Shown one piece after another: positions 21,426 to 33,978 of a stretch of 64,000 nt of DNA. The stretch lies in the NCBI GenBank assembly GCA_030737875.1, contig CM060924.1, positions 146,748,197 through 146,812,196 of the forward strand, written 5' to 3'. The notes under the pieces are model-generated. The model ran no database searches. It worked only from the letters and a program-made list of their open reading frames with translations, and was not told the DNA's origin. A program made the position numbers and the translations under genes. This DNA is from Allium sativum (Eukaryota > Streptophyta > Magnoliopsida > Asparagales > Amaryllidaceae). The stretch's first letter is position 1; every line of letters begins with the position of its first letter.

Positions 21426-24329
21426 GTGGACAATGCTAAACCGGTATCTTTGCCAGTGCGCCACATGGCTCCTCGTGAGAGGAGGGAACTCCATAAGCAA
21501 GTAGGGGAGTTTCTTGAGAAGGGGTTCATAAGACGAAGTATATCGGAGTGGGGTGCTCCAGTAGTTTTTGCCACGAAGGCGGATGGGTCCCTCAGACTTT
21601 GTGTAGACTATAGAGAACTCAACAAGCTCACAAAGAAGAATAGACACCCATTGCCGAGGATTGATGATCTCTTTGATCAGTTGGTTGGCGCCTCAGTGTT
21701 TTCGCAGTTGGACTTGGCAACGGGGTTTCATCACTTGAGAGTGGCTGAGGATAGCATAGACAAGACTGCCTTTAGGACTCCAGATGGTTTCTATGAGTGG
21801 CTTGTGATGCCATTTGGTTTGACGAACGCCCCTGCATACTTTGTTGATTTGATGAGTAGGGTGTTCAGGGAGTACCTTAATAAGTTCTTGGTGGTCTTTG
21901 TAGATGACATCTTAGTATTTTCTAAGAGTGAAGAAGAGCATGCCCTACATCTTAGGGAAGTGTTGGAGACTCTTCGAGCGCATAGCCTTAAGGCTAAATT
22001 CTCTAAATGTCACTTTTGGAGGAAGGAAGTGCGGTTTTTGGGGCACGTGGTCTCCAAAGAAGGGATAGCTGTGGATCCCGCGAAGGTAGTGTCCATCCAA
22101 GATTGGAAGGTTCCGAAGAATGCGACCGAGGTGAGGAGTTTCTTGGGGTTGGCTGGCTACTATAGGAAGTTTATCAAGGACTTCGCGAAGATATCAGCCC
22201 CATTAACTCGCTTGACAAAGAAGAATCTAGTCTTCACATGGGACGTAGATTGTGATGATGCGTTCCAACGGTTAAAGAGAGCTTTAACCACAGCTCCAGT
22301 CTTAGTGTTGCCAGATGGGAGTAAGCCATTTGTTGTTTATACCGATGCTTGTGGGACAGGACTGGGTGCAGTCTTAATGCAAGAGGGAAGGGTAATAGCC
22401 TACGGTGGAAGGCAGTTGAGGGCGCATGAGAAAAATTACCCTACACATGATCTAGAGTTGGCCGCTATTGTTTTTGCGCTTAAGACTTGGCGCCATTATC
22501 TTCTTGGCGAGAGATTCGAATTGTTCACTGACCACAAATCATTGAAGTACTTGTTTTCTCAGAAGGATTTGAACTTGAGACAGCAAAGGTGGATGAAGTT
22601 CTTAGCATCCTATGATTTCGAGATAGCGTATACCCCTGGCAAGGGTAACGTGGTGGTAAACGCCTTAAGCAGAAAAAGGTTGTCCTTGAGTCCATTGTTC
22701 GTGGAACGACGAAGCTTGGAATTCATCTCGATGTTTGATTTCATACCTTCCGTTGACTTTATACCCAGTTTGCTAGCATCCTTGGAAGTCAGACCTACTC
22801 TTTTGGGACGGATTGGCGAGGCACAGCGGGACGACCCACAGTTGGTTGAATTAGTAGAGAAGCTCATAAGGGGGGAGTCGTCCAGCCATTTGAGTAGGTA
22901 CACCCTAGACGATAGGGGGTGCTTGCGTAGAGACGGTAGACTTTGTGTACCGCAAGACGAGGGTTTGAGGAAGGCTATTCTTGATGATGCGCATCGTTCA
23001 AAGATGACCATTCATCCCGGTGGGGACAAGATGTACCAAGACATGAAGCGAGTTTTCTTTTGGGCCGGTATGAAGAAAGATGTGGCCGAGTATGTCGCTA
23101 GATGCTTGGTGTGCCAACAAGTGAAAGCGGAGCAAAAGAAACCTGGTGGGTTGCTTCACCCATTGGAAGTTCCGCAATGGAAGTGGGATAGCGTCTCGAT
23201 GGATTTTATTGATGGGTTAGCGAGGTCGAGGAAGGGTAATACGGGAATTTGGGTTGTGGTAGACAGACTTACTAAGAGCGCCCATTTCATACCCGTGAAG
23301 AGCAAGAGGACTGCTCCATGGCTAGCTTCAGTTTACCTTCGAGAGATAGTTCGGTTGCATGGTGTACCTTCTAGCATAGTGAGTGATCGAGATCCTATCT
23401 TCACTAGCGAGTTTTGGAAAAGTTTGCAAGAGGCAGTAGGGACTCAGTTATGTTTGAGCACCGCATATCATCCTCAGACGGATGGCCAGACCGAGAGGGT
23501 GAATCGTGTTCTAGAAGACCTTTTGAGGCTATGTATCTTAGATTTTGGAGATACATGGGAAGAGCATCTTCCATTGGTAGAGTTCGCGTATAATAACATC
23601 TTTCAGTTTAGTATTGGTATGGCTCCTTTCGAAGCTCTTTATGGAAGGCCTTGTCGATCACCTACATGTTGGTGGGAATCTACGGATAAGATCTTGCTTG
23701 GGCCTGATATGGTTAGAGAGACTTCAGAAAAGATTGATTTGATTCGAAGAAGGATGAAAGCAGCGCAAGATAGGCAGAAATCTTACGCGGATAAGAGGAG
23801 GACGGATCTGGAGTTTGATGTTGGGGACATGGTCTTTGTCAAAGTATCTCCATTACGGAATGTTGTTCGCTTTGGGTCCGTTGGGAAGTTAGCACCAATA
23901 TTTGTAGGACCGTTTCCTATTAAGGAAAGGATTGGACGAATGACATATAGAGTGGATTTACCCGAGAGACTTAGTGGGGTACATGACGTATTCCATGTGT
24001 CACATTTGAGGAAGTGCCTACATGAGACCGTAGAGGTGGTAGAGCCGAGCTTGCTTAGAGAGGTGGAGGTAGAGCGTGATGTGACTATTCGACGAGCTCC
24101 TACCCGCATCCTTGGGTCAGAGATTAGGAAGTTGAGAAACAGAGAGGTTCGACTAGTCAAAGTGCAATGGGGAGAGGATGAGAGCAATGCTACTTGGGAG
24201 ACAGAAGCGAAGATGCGTTCATTGTACCCATTCCTTTTTGAGGGTATGTCTTTTAACTTCTGCTTTATCGTTTGTCTAGTACTTATCTTATCTTTAGTAT
24301 GTCCTCTCATTAGTACCTTTGACCTTTAG
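21426..24329 (+). CDS. pol: RT, RNase H, integrase, chromodomain-like tail (Ty3-1)
   Basis: Open for 967 codons, in phase with the preceding protease frame. [40 protein letters not shown] and the FVDDIL catalytic box (about residue 158). RNase [14 protein letters not shown] (about 305), [13 protein letters not shown] and [10 protein letters not shown]. The last catalytic aspartate of the usual ADALSR block is Asn here (VVNALSRK). Integrase: H-H-C-C zinc domain (522-560), then D-D-E core with MDFIDGL (592), SDRDPIF (653) and [10 protein letters not shown] (689). The GPF module and [13 protein letters not shown] precede a chromodomain-like C-terminus ([23 protein letters not shown], about 888-938), which places it among chromoviruses. 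Nearly intact, but upstream breaks and the RNase H change argue against activity. Confidence 0.92.
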   Translation: MDNAKPVSLPVRHMAPRERRELHKQVGEFLEKGFIRRSISEWGAPVVFATKADGSLRLCVDYRELNKLTKKNRHPLPRIDDLFDQLVGASVFSQLDLATGFHHLRVAEDSIDKTAFRTPDGFYEWLVMPFGLTNAPAYFVDLMSRVFREYLNKFLVVFVDDILVFSKSEEEHALHLREVLETLRAHSLKAKFSKCHFWRKEVRFLGHVVSKEGIAVDPAKVVSIQDWKVPKNATEVRSFLGLAGYYRKFIKDFAKISAPLTRLTKKNLVFTWDVDCDDAFQRLKRALTTAPVLVLPDGSKPFVVYTDACGTGLGAVLMQEGRVIAYGGRQLRAHEKNYPTHDLELAAIVFALKTWRHYLLGERFELFTDHKSLKYLFSQKDLNLRQQRWMKFLASYDFEIAYTPGKGNVVVNALSRKRLSLSPLFVERRSLEFISMFDFIPSVDFIPSLLASLEVRPTLLGRIGEAQRDDPQLVELVEKLIRGESSSHLSRYTLDDRGCLRRDGRLCVPQDEGLRKAILDDAHRSKMTIHPGGDKMYQDMKRVFFWAGMKKDVAEYVARCLVCQQVKAEQKKPGGLLHPLEVPQWKWDSVSMDFIDGLARSRKGNTGIWVVVDRLTKSAHFIPVKSKRTAPWLASVYLREIVRLHGVPSSIVSDRDPIFTSEFWKSLQEAVGTQLCLSTAYHPQTDGQTERVNRVLEDLLRLCILDFGDTWEEHLPLVEFAYNNIFQFSIGMAPFEALYGRPCRSPTCWWESTDKILLGPDMVRETSEKIDLIRRRMKAAQDRQKSYADKRRTDLEFDVGDMVFVKVSPLRNVVRFGSVGKLAPIFVGPFPIKERIGRMTYRVDLPERLSGVHDVFHVSHLRKCLHETVEVVEPSLLREVEVERDVTIRRAPTRILGSEIRKLRNREVRLVKVQWGEDESNATWETEAKMRSLYPFLFEGMSFNFCFIVCLVLILSLVCPLISTFDL

Positions 24330-24844
24330 ATAGGGTAAACCTATGGTTGAAACATGTGTTTGAGACATGTTATGATTGATGGATGCGTGTGGATGCAAGT
24401 GTTTGCTAGTGGTTGCTCGTGGATGCATACACACACACTTTAGACACTAGATCGACTCAGTCACTTCATATTGCATATTGCATATAATTGTGTATAAGTA
24501 GCTATATTAATGGGTGTATAATGGTTGTGTTGTCATATGGATGATGCATTTTGGTGTATGGTTGTGCACACATGTAGTAATAGTATGTGTCGATAGGATT
24601 CTTTCGCATACATATTGGATGCATGGCACTATCATGGTTTGCATTAAGGAGGTCGACTGAATCAGTAGACCGCCTAATTTTGCATTAGACAGGAAACATA
24701 TACACACACTTTTTGCATATGTTCATACAACATTAGAAACTTTAAGGGCAATGGATGCCAGTATTTGATGGTTTGAGTAGATGGTTGTTTGGTTGGTAGG
24801 ATACGTTCTTCTTGACTTGGAGATTTCGGGGACGAAATCCTTTA
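24330..24844 (+). other. Ty3-1 3' untranslated spacer with a conserved hairpin
   Basis: Non-coding DNA between pol and the polypurine tract. At 24822-24839 lies GATTTCGGGGACGAAATC, a perfect 7 bp stem with a GGGA loop. The same sequence is at 50453-50470, just before the Ty3-2 polypurine tract. Confidence 0.7.
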
Positions 24845-24856
24845 AGTAGGGGAGAA
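24845..24856 (+). promoter_or_regulatory. Polypurine tract of Ty3-1
   Basis: AGTAGGGGAGAA directly precedes the 3' LTR; it is the plus-strand primer site. The same GGGGAGAA core stands before the Ty3-2 3' LTR. Confidence 0.85.
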
Positions 24857-27800
24857 TGTAACACCCCGAATTTCACTTAATATTAATGTTTAGTAATTAA
24901 AGAATAATTAATCTCAGACGTGAGAATTAAGGGAAATGGGTTGCGCCATTGTGTTCGTCTCGAAATTCTGGTTGAGATAAAGTCCGAGTTTGCGTGATTT
25001 GGACTTCGTATGAAGAAGTTATGGCCATCCGAAGTTTCAGAAAATTCAAAACAGATTTAAAATATTCAAATTTCAAATTTTAGAAGAGGCGGGAAAATTC
25101 CCGCCAGACAGAGGGTGTCGACACTAGGGTCGACATGGGTGTCGACCCCCCCCCCAAGGGGTCGACCCATGTGTCGACCCAGGGGTCGACCCCCCCTGTC
25201 GGTCAGTTTGGCCTGGGTGCACTGATTTGAGCTTTGGGCTGTGTTTTGGTGGCTTGTGACGAAATTTGACGGCTCTAAACTAAATTAGGGTTAATCTAAG
25301 GGCCTAAACTACATCCTAATTCTATAAATACACCCTAAGACTACCCTAATTCATACTAAAAATAGATACAACGTCGTTATGCCGTCAAAATGCAACTTGA
25401 AGGAGCTCCATCAAATTGTAGAAGAAGATAGCTTCTCAAATCAACTTCTAATCAACTCTAGCAACTTAATCTTCTTCATAGGAGTGCTAATCAATAAGTT
25501 GTGAGTTTCTATGCCTTTAGTAAGCAATTGCTAAACTAATTATAATAGGATATAATGAGGTTATGGTTATGTATGTGGATCAATGCAAGTTATGTTATCA
25601 TATGCTATGTGTTCATGATGTTATGCAAGTTATGCAAGTCATATACTATGTGTTCATGATGTTATGCAAGTTATGCAAGTCATATGCTATGTGTTCACGA
25701 TGTTATGCAAGTTATGCAAGTCATATGCTATGAGTTCATGATGTTAGTTATGCAAGTTTTATGCTATATGTTCATGATGCTAGTTATGCAAGTTTTATGC
25801 TATGTGTTCATGATGCTAGTTATGCAAATCACTATGATAAACATTGATCCATTATGACACCATGTTATGCAAGTTTGGTGTTTGATTATATGCAAGTTCA
25901 TATATGCCATGTTATGCAAGTTTGGTGTTTGATTATATGCAAGTTCATATATGACATGTTATGCAAGTTTGGTGTTTGATTATATGCAAGTAACATGTGC
26001 AAGTTTACACCTTTGTATGATATGCATACATATGCAAGTTAACCCCTTTGTATGTCATACATACATATGCAAGTTTACCCCTTTGTATGACATAAGTAAC
26101 TTATGCAAGTTACCCTCTTTATGACATATGTGATTCATGCAAGTTTGGGTTGATTATTTATGCTAGTTGGGTTTGATGCTATGGTCATATATGCATGTTG
26201 ACACCTTTAAAACCCATGTTGATGCTAATGTTATGCAAGTTGAACCCATTGTATTTGTGATGAATCTTCCCTTTTAAGTATGTCATGTTAGCGAATTACG
26301 TGGGGAACGATGGGGTTAATATTCATGTTAATAAAATAGTGTGAAGTTGGTATGATTATGCATACCATATAGTGGATGGACATAATTGAGTCAATTATGT
26401 ACATCGTTAAATTTGTAATTAATTAGGGATAACTAATACAAATTATGGTGGTGATTAATTAGGTGTAATTAATCGATTAAGACACGAGGTTGGACCCTTT
26501 TGTAGCATAAGACTGCCCGGAACCGACCGGCAAATCCAGCGGCTACAAATGATTGGCCCAATGTGAGAGGTCTTAGGCATAAACTAAATACGTGACAAGT
26601 GTAAAGACACGAGGTTAGACTCTGTTATGTCGTAAGGCTGCCCAGAACCAACCGGCAAATCCAGCTGCCATAAAAGACAGTCTAATGTGAGAGGTCTTTA
26701 CAAAGGTTACGTTCTTAATCAATTGTAAAGACCCGCAAATTCCCACCCTTTGGATCGACCATAAACCACACAGGTCTGACCCAAAAAGTGAAAATCTACG
26801 AATACTTTAACTTTGGGAATACAACATATTAAAACAACAACAGAAGACTTTTATAACATATCATATAATGTTACATCAGAGTACAGAATATCAGAGTACA
26901 TTGGAATATAATTACAGCGGAAGAATAAGTTACAATAATTGTAATATACTGCAACGGAAGAACACAGTGGAAGACTCTCTATCTCTGGACACGGCTTTAA
27001 GCTTCAACCCAGAATCCTGTTTAATATATCTGCAAAAATAGCTACTCGACTGCCCGTGTGGAAAATATGGGCACCCGAGTTTGCCAGTGGACAAACTACA
27101 GGTCAGTCATGGGACTGGTGTGAGAATTCTACTTAACCTCTATAATATAATAAGGCTAATCACAGGACCACGCCACTTTCGCGGAACGAGTTTTCTCCTA
27201 TAGATTGCCAGTGCATGACTAAAGTAAATCGTCAAAATTACATCTTTTGTTTTCAATATAAAAAGATTGTCTTTTTAACTCTTTTTATCACATCTAAATG
27301 TGTTCATTTATTTACAAAGAAATGTAAATAAAAACTTGTTCTTTTATTAATAACAGAAATGTAAATAAAAACTTTTTTTTTAAGGACAAAAAGTAATTCA
27401 TTTGTGTACATGTTCTAAAAATAAAAGAGGATTTTATTTATTTTACAAGTTCTAATCCAATCTTAACATATATATACATACTGAATAAAATATGTTATTA
27501 TCTCATTTTAAATCCAATTTCTCCAACCGCAAATAAGATATATATAAATCCAAGCGGATTTGCAAATCATGTACAACAATCATTCAACAAATAACAATTA
27601 TCACTCCAAACAACACCCAACATTTCAGGTCAGAATTAAACGATCAAACAATTATTTTTAATGCAAGAAAATAATTTATAATTAATTAAACAAATAAAAT
27701 TAGAATCCTCACATTGAATTTTTGGCCAAAATTTTACTGTCTCCTTTTCAGCTGCGGTCTGCGCCATCGCGAAGCTATTAATTTTGTGATTCCAACGCAA

Positions 27801-30800
27801 TTTACGGTTCGTCAAACAGACCTCGTACGAAAGAGTTTTGAATTTTTAAAGATCGGGTAATTAAATAATTAATTAATATTCGTGAAAATACCTAAAAATT
27901 TCACTGTCTCAGAATTGGACAAAATTAGTGTCCACGCGTCCATCTCGTCGCCACGATCCCAACGCACCTGAAATCGTCGATTTTCGACTTCGTATGAGTG
28001 AGTTATGCAATTTCAAAGTTCTGGAAATTAATTAAATAATTTAAAAATAAAATAGAAAATACCCTCAGCCCATTGACCGAAAAACACTGTTCACCGCCGA
28101 ACTTTGACCGCACTTTGCCGCTGCCTCGGGCCACCTGACGCCACGGGACCACCGCCAATGTCTTCGTCTTGGCGAGACGCACCACCACCAGAAAGAGCCG
28201 CCCCTAAAGCTTCTCCGATCATCGGGAAATCGCCTAGAAAGGATTTCGCCTCGCGGGTCCCACAGGCCGCCTCACACCTCCAAACTGCCTGAAATTTTCT
28301 GAGCATCTTCGTCTTGCGTAGACGAAGAACTTCCGTGTTCGTGACTTCGTCTAATTCTTCCTCGATTCACGGGAATTTCTTGATTTACGTTTTGAGCTTC
28401 TGAATTTCGAAAACAGCGAGCTTTAAGACGAGATTCCGGCGAATCCGAGCGCTGTTTGACAAAACCGACTACACCATTAGCTTCGTATCGTCGAGACCTT
28501 CGAGAAAACATATAATTTGCTATGGTTTGAAGAGATTTTATTTTTTATGAATTTTAGAGGAAAAGAGAGCCGCCATGGAAATTGAGAAAAAATGATGGAA
28601 AAGAGAGTGGCTGCTGTGCATTTTGAATTTCAGCCCTAAATCTCAGAAAAAAGATAATATATACCATGGGTTTAATTTTGGTTTGGGCCCAAATATCATT
28701 ACGTGCCCAATTACTCAATTTTCAACTGTTTTCTTCAATTCAAAAATTCTTATAAATACATGCTGATTTCAAAATTAATAATTTTTTAAACATAATTATT
28801 TCAGGTCATTACGAACCCAACGAACCTGATTTCGTAGTTTTCCGATTCCGTATGAATTTATTATAAATTCCCGAAGTCTGAAAATAGGCTGTATTTCCAC
28901 TGTAAAAATTATACAGGCCACAAAATAATTCCAAAAATTATAAATTTTAGTATTTAACCTTAATTTAATATTCCGAATCCATAGAAACTGGTTTCGTCGA
29001 ATTCGGAGTTCGTTTGCAAAAATTCTATTTTTCAGGTGTATATTTTAATATTTAAAAATACCAAAAATAGTGGAATTTTTCCGAAACTCAAAAATATAAG
29101 TTCTTATAGTCATTTTTATATGTAAACAACATTCTAAAACCAATGGAGATGGTTTCGGGTCCTAATTCCTTATTCTGCAAAAATGTAGCATTTTGGCCCT
29201 TATAAATTTCATAGCCACCTTTCTAAATATTGAATTGGCCATAACTTTTGATTCCCATTATGAAATTTCGATTTTTCGGATTCGTTGGAAAGATATTTTT
29301 AAATAGATTCTAATATTTTTGGTTTCACTAAAATCCGTTAAATTTTGCATCCTGTACGGTCAGTCAAAGTTCAAGTTTGACTTTTCAAACTACCGCGTTA
29401 TTTCTAACTCTTTTGTTAATTAAAATTAAATCATTCATTCTAACTTCGATTTAAATCAAATTTGTGATCATTATTATTTAAAATAGATTATTTAAAATAT
29501 CAAAACTTATTAAAATCACTTAAAATAAATTTTTAAATTTGCCCCAAAATTCCGGGTTGTTACATCAATTAAGAAACACTTAACCAGATAAGCATGTAGT
29601 GGGGCATGAGGGGTTAAGTGGGTGCCTTGGGTGGCATGTGGAAATCAAGTAAGTGCCTTGGGTGGCATGTGGAAATCTAGTGGATTGCCTTGGGTGGCAA
29701 TAAAAAATACGATTAGAATACTTAACCAAGTGGAAACATGTAATTAAACATGATTAAAGGGTTAAGTGGGATGCACTAGAAAAAGGGACAAGCTTAGGTG
29801 GGTAGCTTGTGGGGGCCCATTTCAACCAGTAACCCATATGTATCTTATTGGGCTCGACCCATGTCGAGGACGGGACACGCATACTGGGCTTGACTATAAG
29901 AGGCCAAAAACGGGTTAGCGGTGGCAACGCAAGTCCAACGGGTTTCATATGCGTGTGTGGACCCAGGCTGGTAGGTAAGACGTTGTTGCATCGTGTAGGT
30001 ATAAGTCGTGCACCGTTGGTTGTATCGGGTTGCCACTTTGGGGAGTGATACACCCCACTGTGAGACCAGCACGGGTATCTACGTTAGGGAGCCGATCGCT
30101 TGGGGAGTAGTGGGTACACCTAGTGGAGATAGGGGCAGACGACACCTATGTGGTCAGCTAGGGGTACAAGAAACTACTAGTTATATTTTCTAAGTCCTTG
30201 GGTGGGATCAACCTTTAAATAGGAATGACTGGTGTGGTGCAGTGTAGTAATTACCTTTGGGTGGGTAGATGCGTCTTTACCGTTATCTTAGTTCATCCTA
30301 TGTCTAGTTGGCTGCTTAGTGTAGTCATTTATCCCCAGTCATCACCGTACCAAGTTTATATCATACCCTAATTACTTTAATGATTGTATTGTTAAAGTTA
30401 TAGGGCTCACTCAGACTTATGTCTGACCCCGTTGTTTTCATCTTTTTCCCAACCCTCAGGTTCTCAGAGTGGGCCTAGCACTAGTGGGATTTGATCAGAT
30501 TGCTTTATCTATCTTTTGGAGCTTGGACCGTGATGTGAAGCCCAACTTATCTTTTCTATTATGGCTATTAGTTATGTAGTGGGATTATGTACTTATGTTT
30601 TATCAGGATGAATATTTAGTACTTGACTCTTGTTTTAGTTGGTTTTGATATGTAACCAAACATGTTTATCTTCTGCTGCAATGAAATGATGTTTTAGTTT
30701 TCAAGTATTATTTATATCTGTCTTGTTGTAGTTTTTCTGTTCTATATTCACTTAAAATACTCCACCGAAGTTAAGACATTCCCTTAGTGAGTGACCTTAG

Positions 30801-30818
30801 CGGGCGTGGGGTGTTACA
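24857..30818 (+). repeat. 3' LTR of Ty3-1, interrupted by a solo LTR
   Basis: Same order of blocks as the 5' LTR: GTCGAC cluster, TATA box at 25323-25330, tandem repeats, two hairpin units. At 26723/29570 it is split by a 2841 bp insertion. The two pieces rejoin at TCAAT, matching GATCAATTAAGAAACAC of the 5' LTR (18441-18457). Apart from that insertion only scattered substitutions separate the two LTRs. Confidence 0.92.
26724..29564 (-). mobile_element. Solo LTR of family C, nested in the Ty3-1 3' LTR
   Basis: Flanked by perfect 5 bp repeats TCAAT (26719-26723 and 29565-29569). Ends TGTAAAGACCCG and CGGGTTGTTACA. There is no PBS, coding region or second LTR, so it is a solo LTR left by recombination between two LTRs. 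Orientation is minus: its reverse complement carries TCACACCAGTCCCATGACTG and GGGTGCCCA...GGCAGTCGAGTAG in the order of the plus-strand copy at 2100-5801. A GC-rich segment (28050-28320) gives short frames on both strands; I do not regard them as genes. Confidence 0.9.
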
Positions 30819-31900
30819 CGACCCCTCCACAAAAAGTGCGCATATAAGGTTTCAATTTTCTTAATGACATTCTACAACATTTGGCGTACTTGTACCCAGA
30901 ATCCAGTCATAGGGTAAATCACTGTTCTGATCAGTTCCAGCCGGCCACTCAAATTAAGAAATATACCAGACCATCATGCAAATTTGCCTTTAATCTTATC
31001 GACTGATCTGTTATAATCCGACACTTTTAGAATGGAATTTGTTAACGGAATACCTAGATGTAAAATAGGCAAATTATCTTGCCTGACTGACAGTGCGTTG
31101 GAAATTTCCTGCTTTCTTGAATCTACCTTGCTGAAAAAAAGCTTAGATTTTTTTTTTCATTAATGGCCAAACCTGTGCATCTTTTTAGATTACTAAGCAC
31201 TTGATTAATAGTATCTACATTTATCAAACTAGCTTTACCACAGATGAGGTCATCTGCATAGATAAGTTGAGTTAGTACTGGATAGCATTTGTAAATAGGA
31301 GATAAATTTCCCTTGGCCTGCTATGTTTCCAAAGATATAGATAATGACTCCATAGCAACAACAAATACATAAGGAGATAGGGGGTCCCCCTGTCGTAATC
31401 CCCGATTGCTGCCAAAAAAACCTTGCGGAACACTATCAATAATAACTGAAAAAGTAGGAGAAGAAATGCAATTGAAAATAAGCTTAACTAGAGATAGAGG
31501 GAAACCAATGCTTAGAAGCATATGGCAAATAAATTCTCTACTGGTTTTTCATATGCTTTCTGCAAATCTACTTATAGACCCATGTTATTAGACCCTTTTC
31601 TATTAAATGTACGCAACATTTCATATGCCGATAAAGAATTTTCAGCTATACTTCTTCCAGAAATAAACGCCATTTGATTAGGAGAAATAAGATCTGTCAA
31701 AAATCATTTTATACGATCACATATGATGTTAGCTATTATTTTATAGATCCTCTTTCTTCCTTTTACCCGCAATCTGAAATCAAATAGAATATATTCCTTA
31801 TTTGACCTTAACATACTCTGTCGATATGTGAAAATATTATATAATAGGCAAAGAAATTCTGGTTCGTACTTCTTGTCCTTGGTCTGAAATAGCACGTGCA
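30819..31900 (-). mobile_element. Middle part of the minus-strand LINE (reverse transcriptase)
   Basis: The continuation of the LINE at 14700-16195, on the far side of Ty3-1. Minus-strand motifs are SPNQMAFISGRSIAEN (about 31665), VDLQKAYEK (about 31555), GLRQGDPLSPYVFV (31365-31400) and YADDLICG (about 31250-31270), with FLWRG at the junction next to 30819. Frames are broken in several places; 31321-31521 is the longest clean piece. The 5' end is lost near 31900, where kinesin-like sequence begins, so the copy is 5'-truncated. Confidence 0.85.
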
Positions 31901-32171
31901 ACCGAACAAGGGATTCAAGGATTGTGAATGTAGTATCATACCATCTCCTATTTTGAAGGCTGAATAATTAACATCGTATTCTGGACCTGATCTAGCCTCT
32001 GCAATTCTAATCACTGGAACAAAGTATAATGAACTGATTAGTAAGCACCAAGAGTAGAATAATATGACCAGTAATGTAAAGACAAAATTTGATGTTCTAA
32101 GCAACAAATGTGCAAAATACTGCGAGCCAAATTATGAAGAACTGAAGAATAATATGACCAGTATACCGAAG

Positions 32172-32978
32172 TGTTGATCAACTTTTTGGCAAAAGTCGTT
32201 CTAAACAATAGAAGGAGCCATAGCCAGATATCGACCCATACCAGGCTTTATGAGATGTTTGTTATCATGGGTCGACCAACCATAAGATGACCCCAAGCCA
32301 TAACAGCATTAAAACTAGTCAGCTGAATCATCGCCAGATCAACCGACTGAGCCATCTATCAGTAAATCGAGTCGATCCCATAATACCACGTCAAGCCTAA
32401 AGTTTTGGGTCGCACCAGAAGTATCTTGAGAGTTATGCGCTACTGGACGAAGGCTTACTCCCAAGGTTGCTGATTCAAATGAGCTTTTGACCAGCTCTCC
32501 TTTTGATACTCCAAATATCAAGATTCACGTCGACAGCAATTTCCGAGGAGAGCTATTCATCAACCGAAGCCGGATCGAGCTCCACTTGTCCAAGCTCGGA
32601 AAAAGAGACAATTCACGTGGCATGCGGCTCAGCCCACCTTCTTCACCTATAAATACACCATTGCTGAAAATGGAAAGACATGTTGAATTTCTCCAACAAC
32701 AGTTCATGCTCGGTATACTGGAAACATCCAATCGTGCTCCTCAAACATTACAAGGATATTGTAATCTCTACTTTCTTACATTGGAAAATCTTTGTAACAT
32801 GCAATCGACAGTATAAGCAAAGATTATAAGTAGACGTAGGCACTGATATAAGCCGAACCATTGTAAAGTATTGTGTGTTCCTTGTTCATTTACTTCGTGC
32901 ATCTCTATGATAGTTTTTCATGTGTACCCAATGCACGTTGGGGGTTGATCGTCATAAGACCAACTTTTGACGTTAACA
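32172..32978 (+). repeat. 5' LTR of the gag-only element
   Basis: 807 bp, TGTTGATCAAC...GACGTTAACA. It contains CACCTATAAATACACC (TATA box near 32650), shared with the 3' LTR near 37573. Divergence from the 3' LTR is obvious by eye, including small indels, so this is an older insertion than Ty3-2. Confidence 0.88.
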
Positions 32979-32979
32979 C

Positions 32980-32999
32980 TTTGGCGTGCCAGGTAGGGG
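32980..32999 (+). promoter_or_regulatory. Primer binding site of the gag-only element
   Basis: TTTGGCGTGCCAGGTAGGGG just after the 5' LTR. The TTTGGCG-type PBS differs from the Met-type sites of Ty3-1 and Ty3-2 and is the kind seen in Tat/Athila-like elements. Confidence 0.65.
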
Positions 33000-33050
33000 A
33001 CACAGAGACATACTGTACGACCTTCGACCGCCTTCAGCAATTTCTAAGCA

Positions 33051-33368
33051 ATGACAATCAAGCGGAAGAAGGATGCTTCATCTTCTCGTCCTTCACCTGC
33101 TGACGCAGCTAGAACAAGAGCAACGGGGGCAAGCCATGAGGCTTCCTCCCACGATGACACGTCCCAATACCTTACCAGGGACGACATGGATAAAATCTTG
33201 TCTGAATTCATAAACCAGATGGCATATCAGGGTGAACTTCTCAAACGTCACCAGGAAGTGATGAACAACCTCCACGCTCGGATGGAAAAGGGATCTCACA
33301 TTTCAATATCATTTCCTACATCGGGCGAGGCTGGGGCAACAACTGTTCCTCGATCTGCGGAAATCTAA
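33051..33368 (+). pseudogene. gag N-terminus (gag-only element)
   Basis: 105 codons from ATG 33051. MTIKRKKDASSSRPSPADAA is a basic, Ser/Pro-rich start typical of Tat-type gag. A predicted helical part follows (DDMDKILSEFINQMAYQGELLKRHQEVMNNLHARMEKG) that could form a coiled coil. It stops at TAA 33366-33368; further gag text resumes only around 33900-34000, so the middle is decayed. Confidence 0.6.
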
Positions 33369-33978
33369 GCTCTAGATCGCTCCACACCTTTGCTTTCTCC
33401 CGGTTCAACTTCACTTACCGATCGACCAGTGCTAGGATCATCATTGTCGGTACTAAACGGAGCTGTGGTAGATGCAGATCCGTAGGTCGGTCGTAACCAA
33501 GTCCTGGATCAGCCGACCACCTTGCCTCTACTCCAGGGTTCGACTCAACTCCCTGGGCAAACAGTTCCTGACCTAGTGCAATCTTTGGGTCGGCCAGAAC
33601 CAGAAGCGTTGTCACAACCGGTTCGACCCAACGTCTTACTGCAAACTCGTCTTGTGCAGCCTTCCTTTCAACGAAGAGCTGGGGACAACGACCTTCTGTG
33701 TCACTAAGACCACTGTATACCATACTGGTCCCTAACGTGACGAAGGGAAACACTATTATAAACCGTTCTAACACCCCGCTTCGAGCGGGGGCAGCACCGA
33801 GCCCCAGATGGATACCACTCACTTGAATCGACCCGATCCTGCTGCCATATGTATGGTTCAGTCCAATAATAACCAGACGGCTTTAACTGCGGCTGAACCA
33901 GGTCCCGAGGCTAGGATACACCCTTGCCTTGGCACAGCTCTCGGAGGTTAAGCCCAACCGACCGTTGGCCTTTCGGGC

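Larger units (their letters stand above)
16196..30818 (+). mobile_element. Ty3-1: Ty3/gypsy chromovirus (Tekay/Del-like), nearly intact
   Basis: Complete LTR retrotransposon: 5' LTR (16196-19699), initiator-Met-type PBS, gag-pol with C-terminal chromodomain-like tail, polypurine tract, and 3' LTR (24857-30818). The flanking pentamers TGACC (16191-16195) and CGACC (30819-30823) fit a 5 bp target duplication with one C/T change. Both LTRs acquired later insertions: a MITE in the 5' copy and a solo LTR in the 3' copy. Without these they measure about 3118 and 3116 bp. LTR ends are an 11 bp inverted repeat, TGTAACACCCC / GGGGTGTTACA. The host site is a minus-strand LINE. Confidence 0.95.

Noticed and set aside
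19700..24856. Reading Ty3-1 as an env-bearing element
   Set aside because: The space after pol (24330-24844) is non-coding and there is no transmembrane frame.
28003..28511. Cluster of open frames on both strands in GC-rich DNA
   Set aside because: It lies in the solo LTR of family C; frames are short, overlap on opposite strands and show no domain. Base composition explains them.
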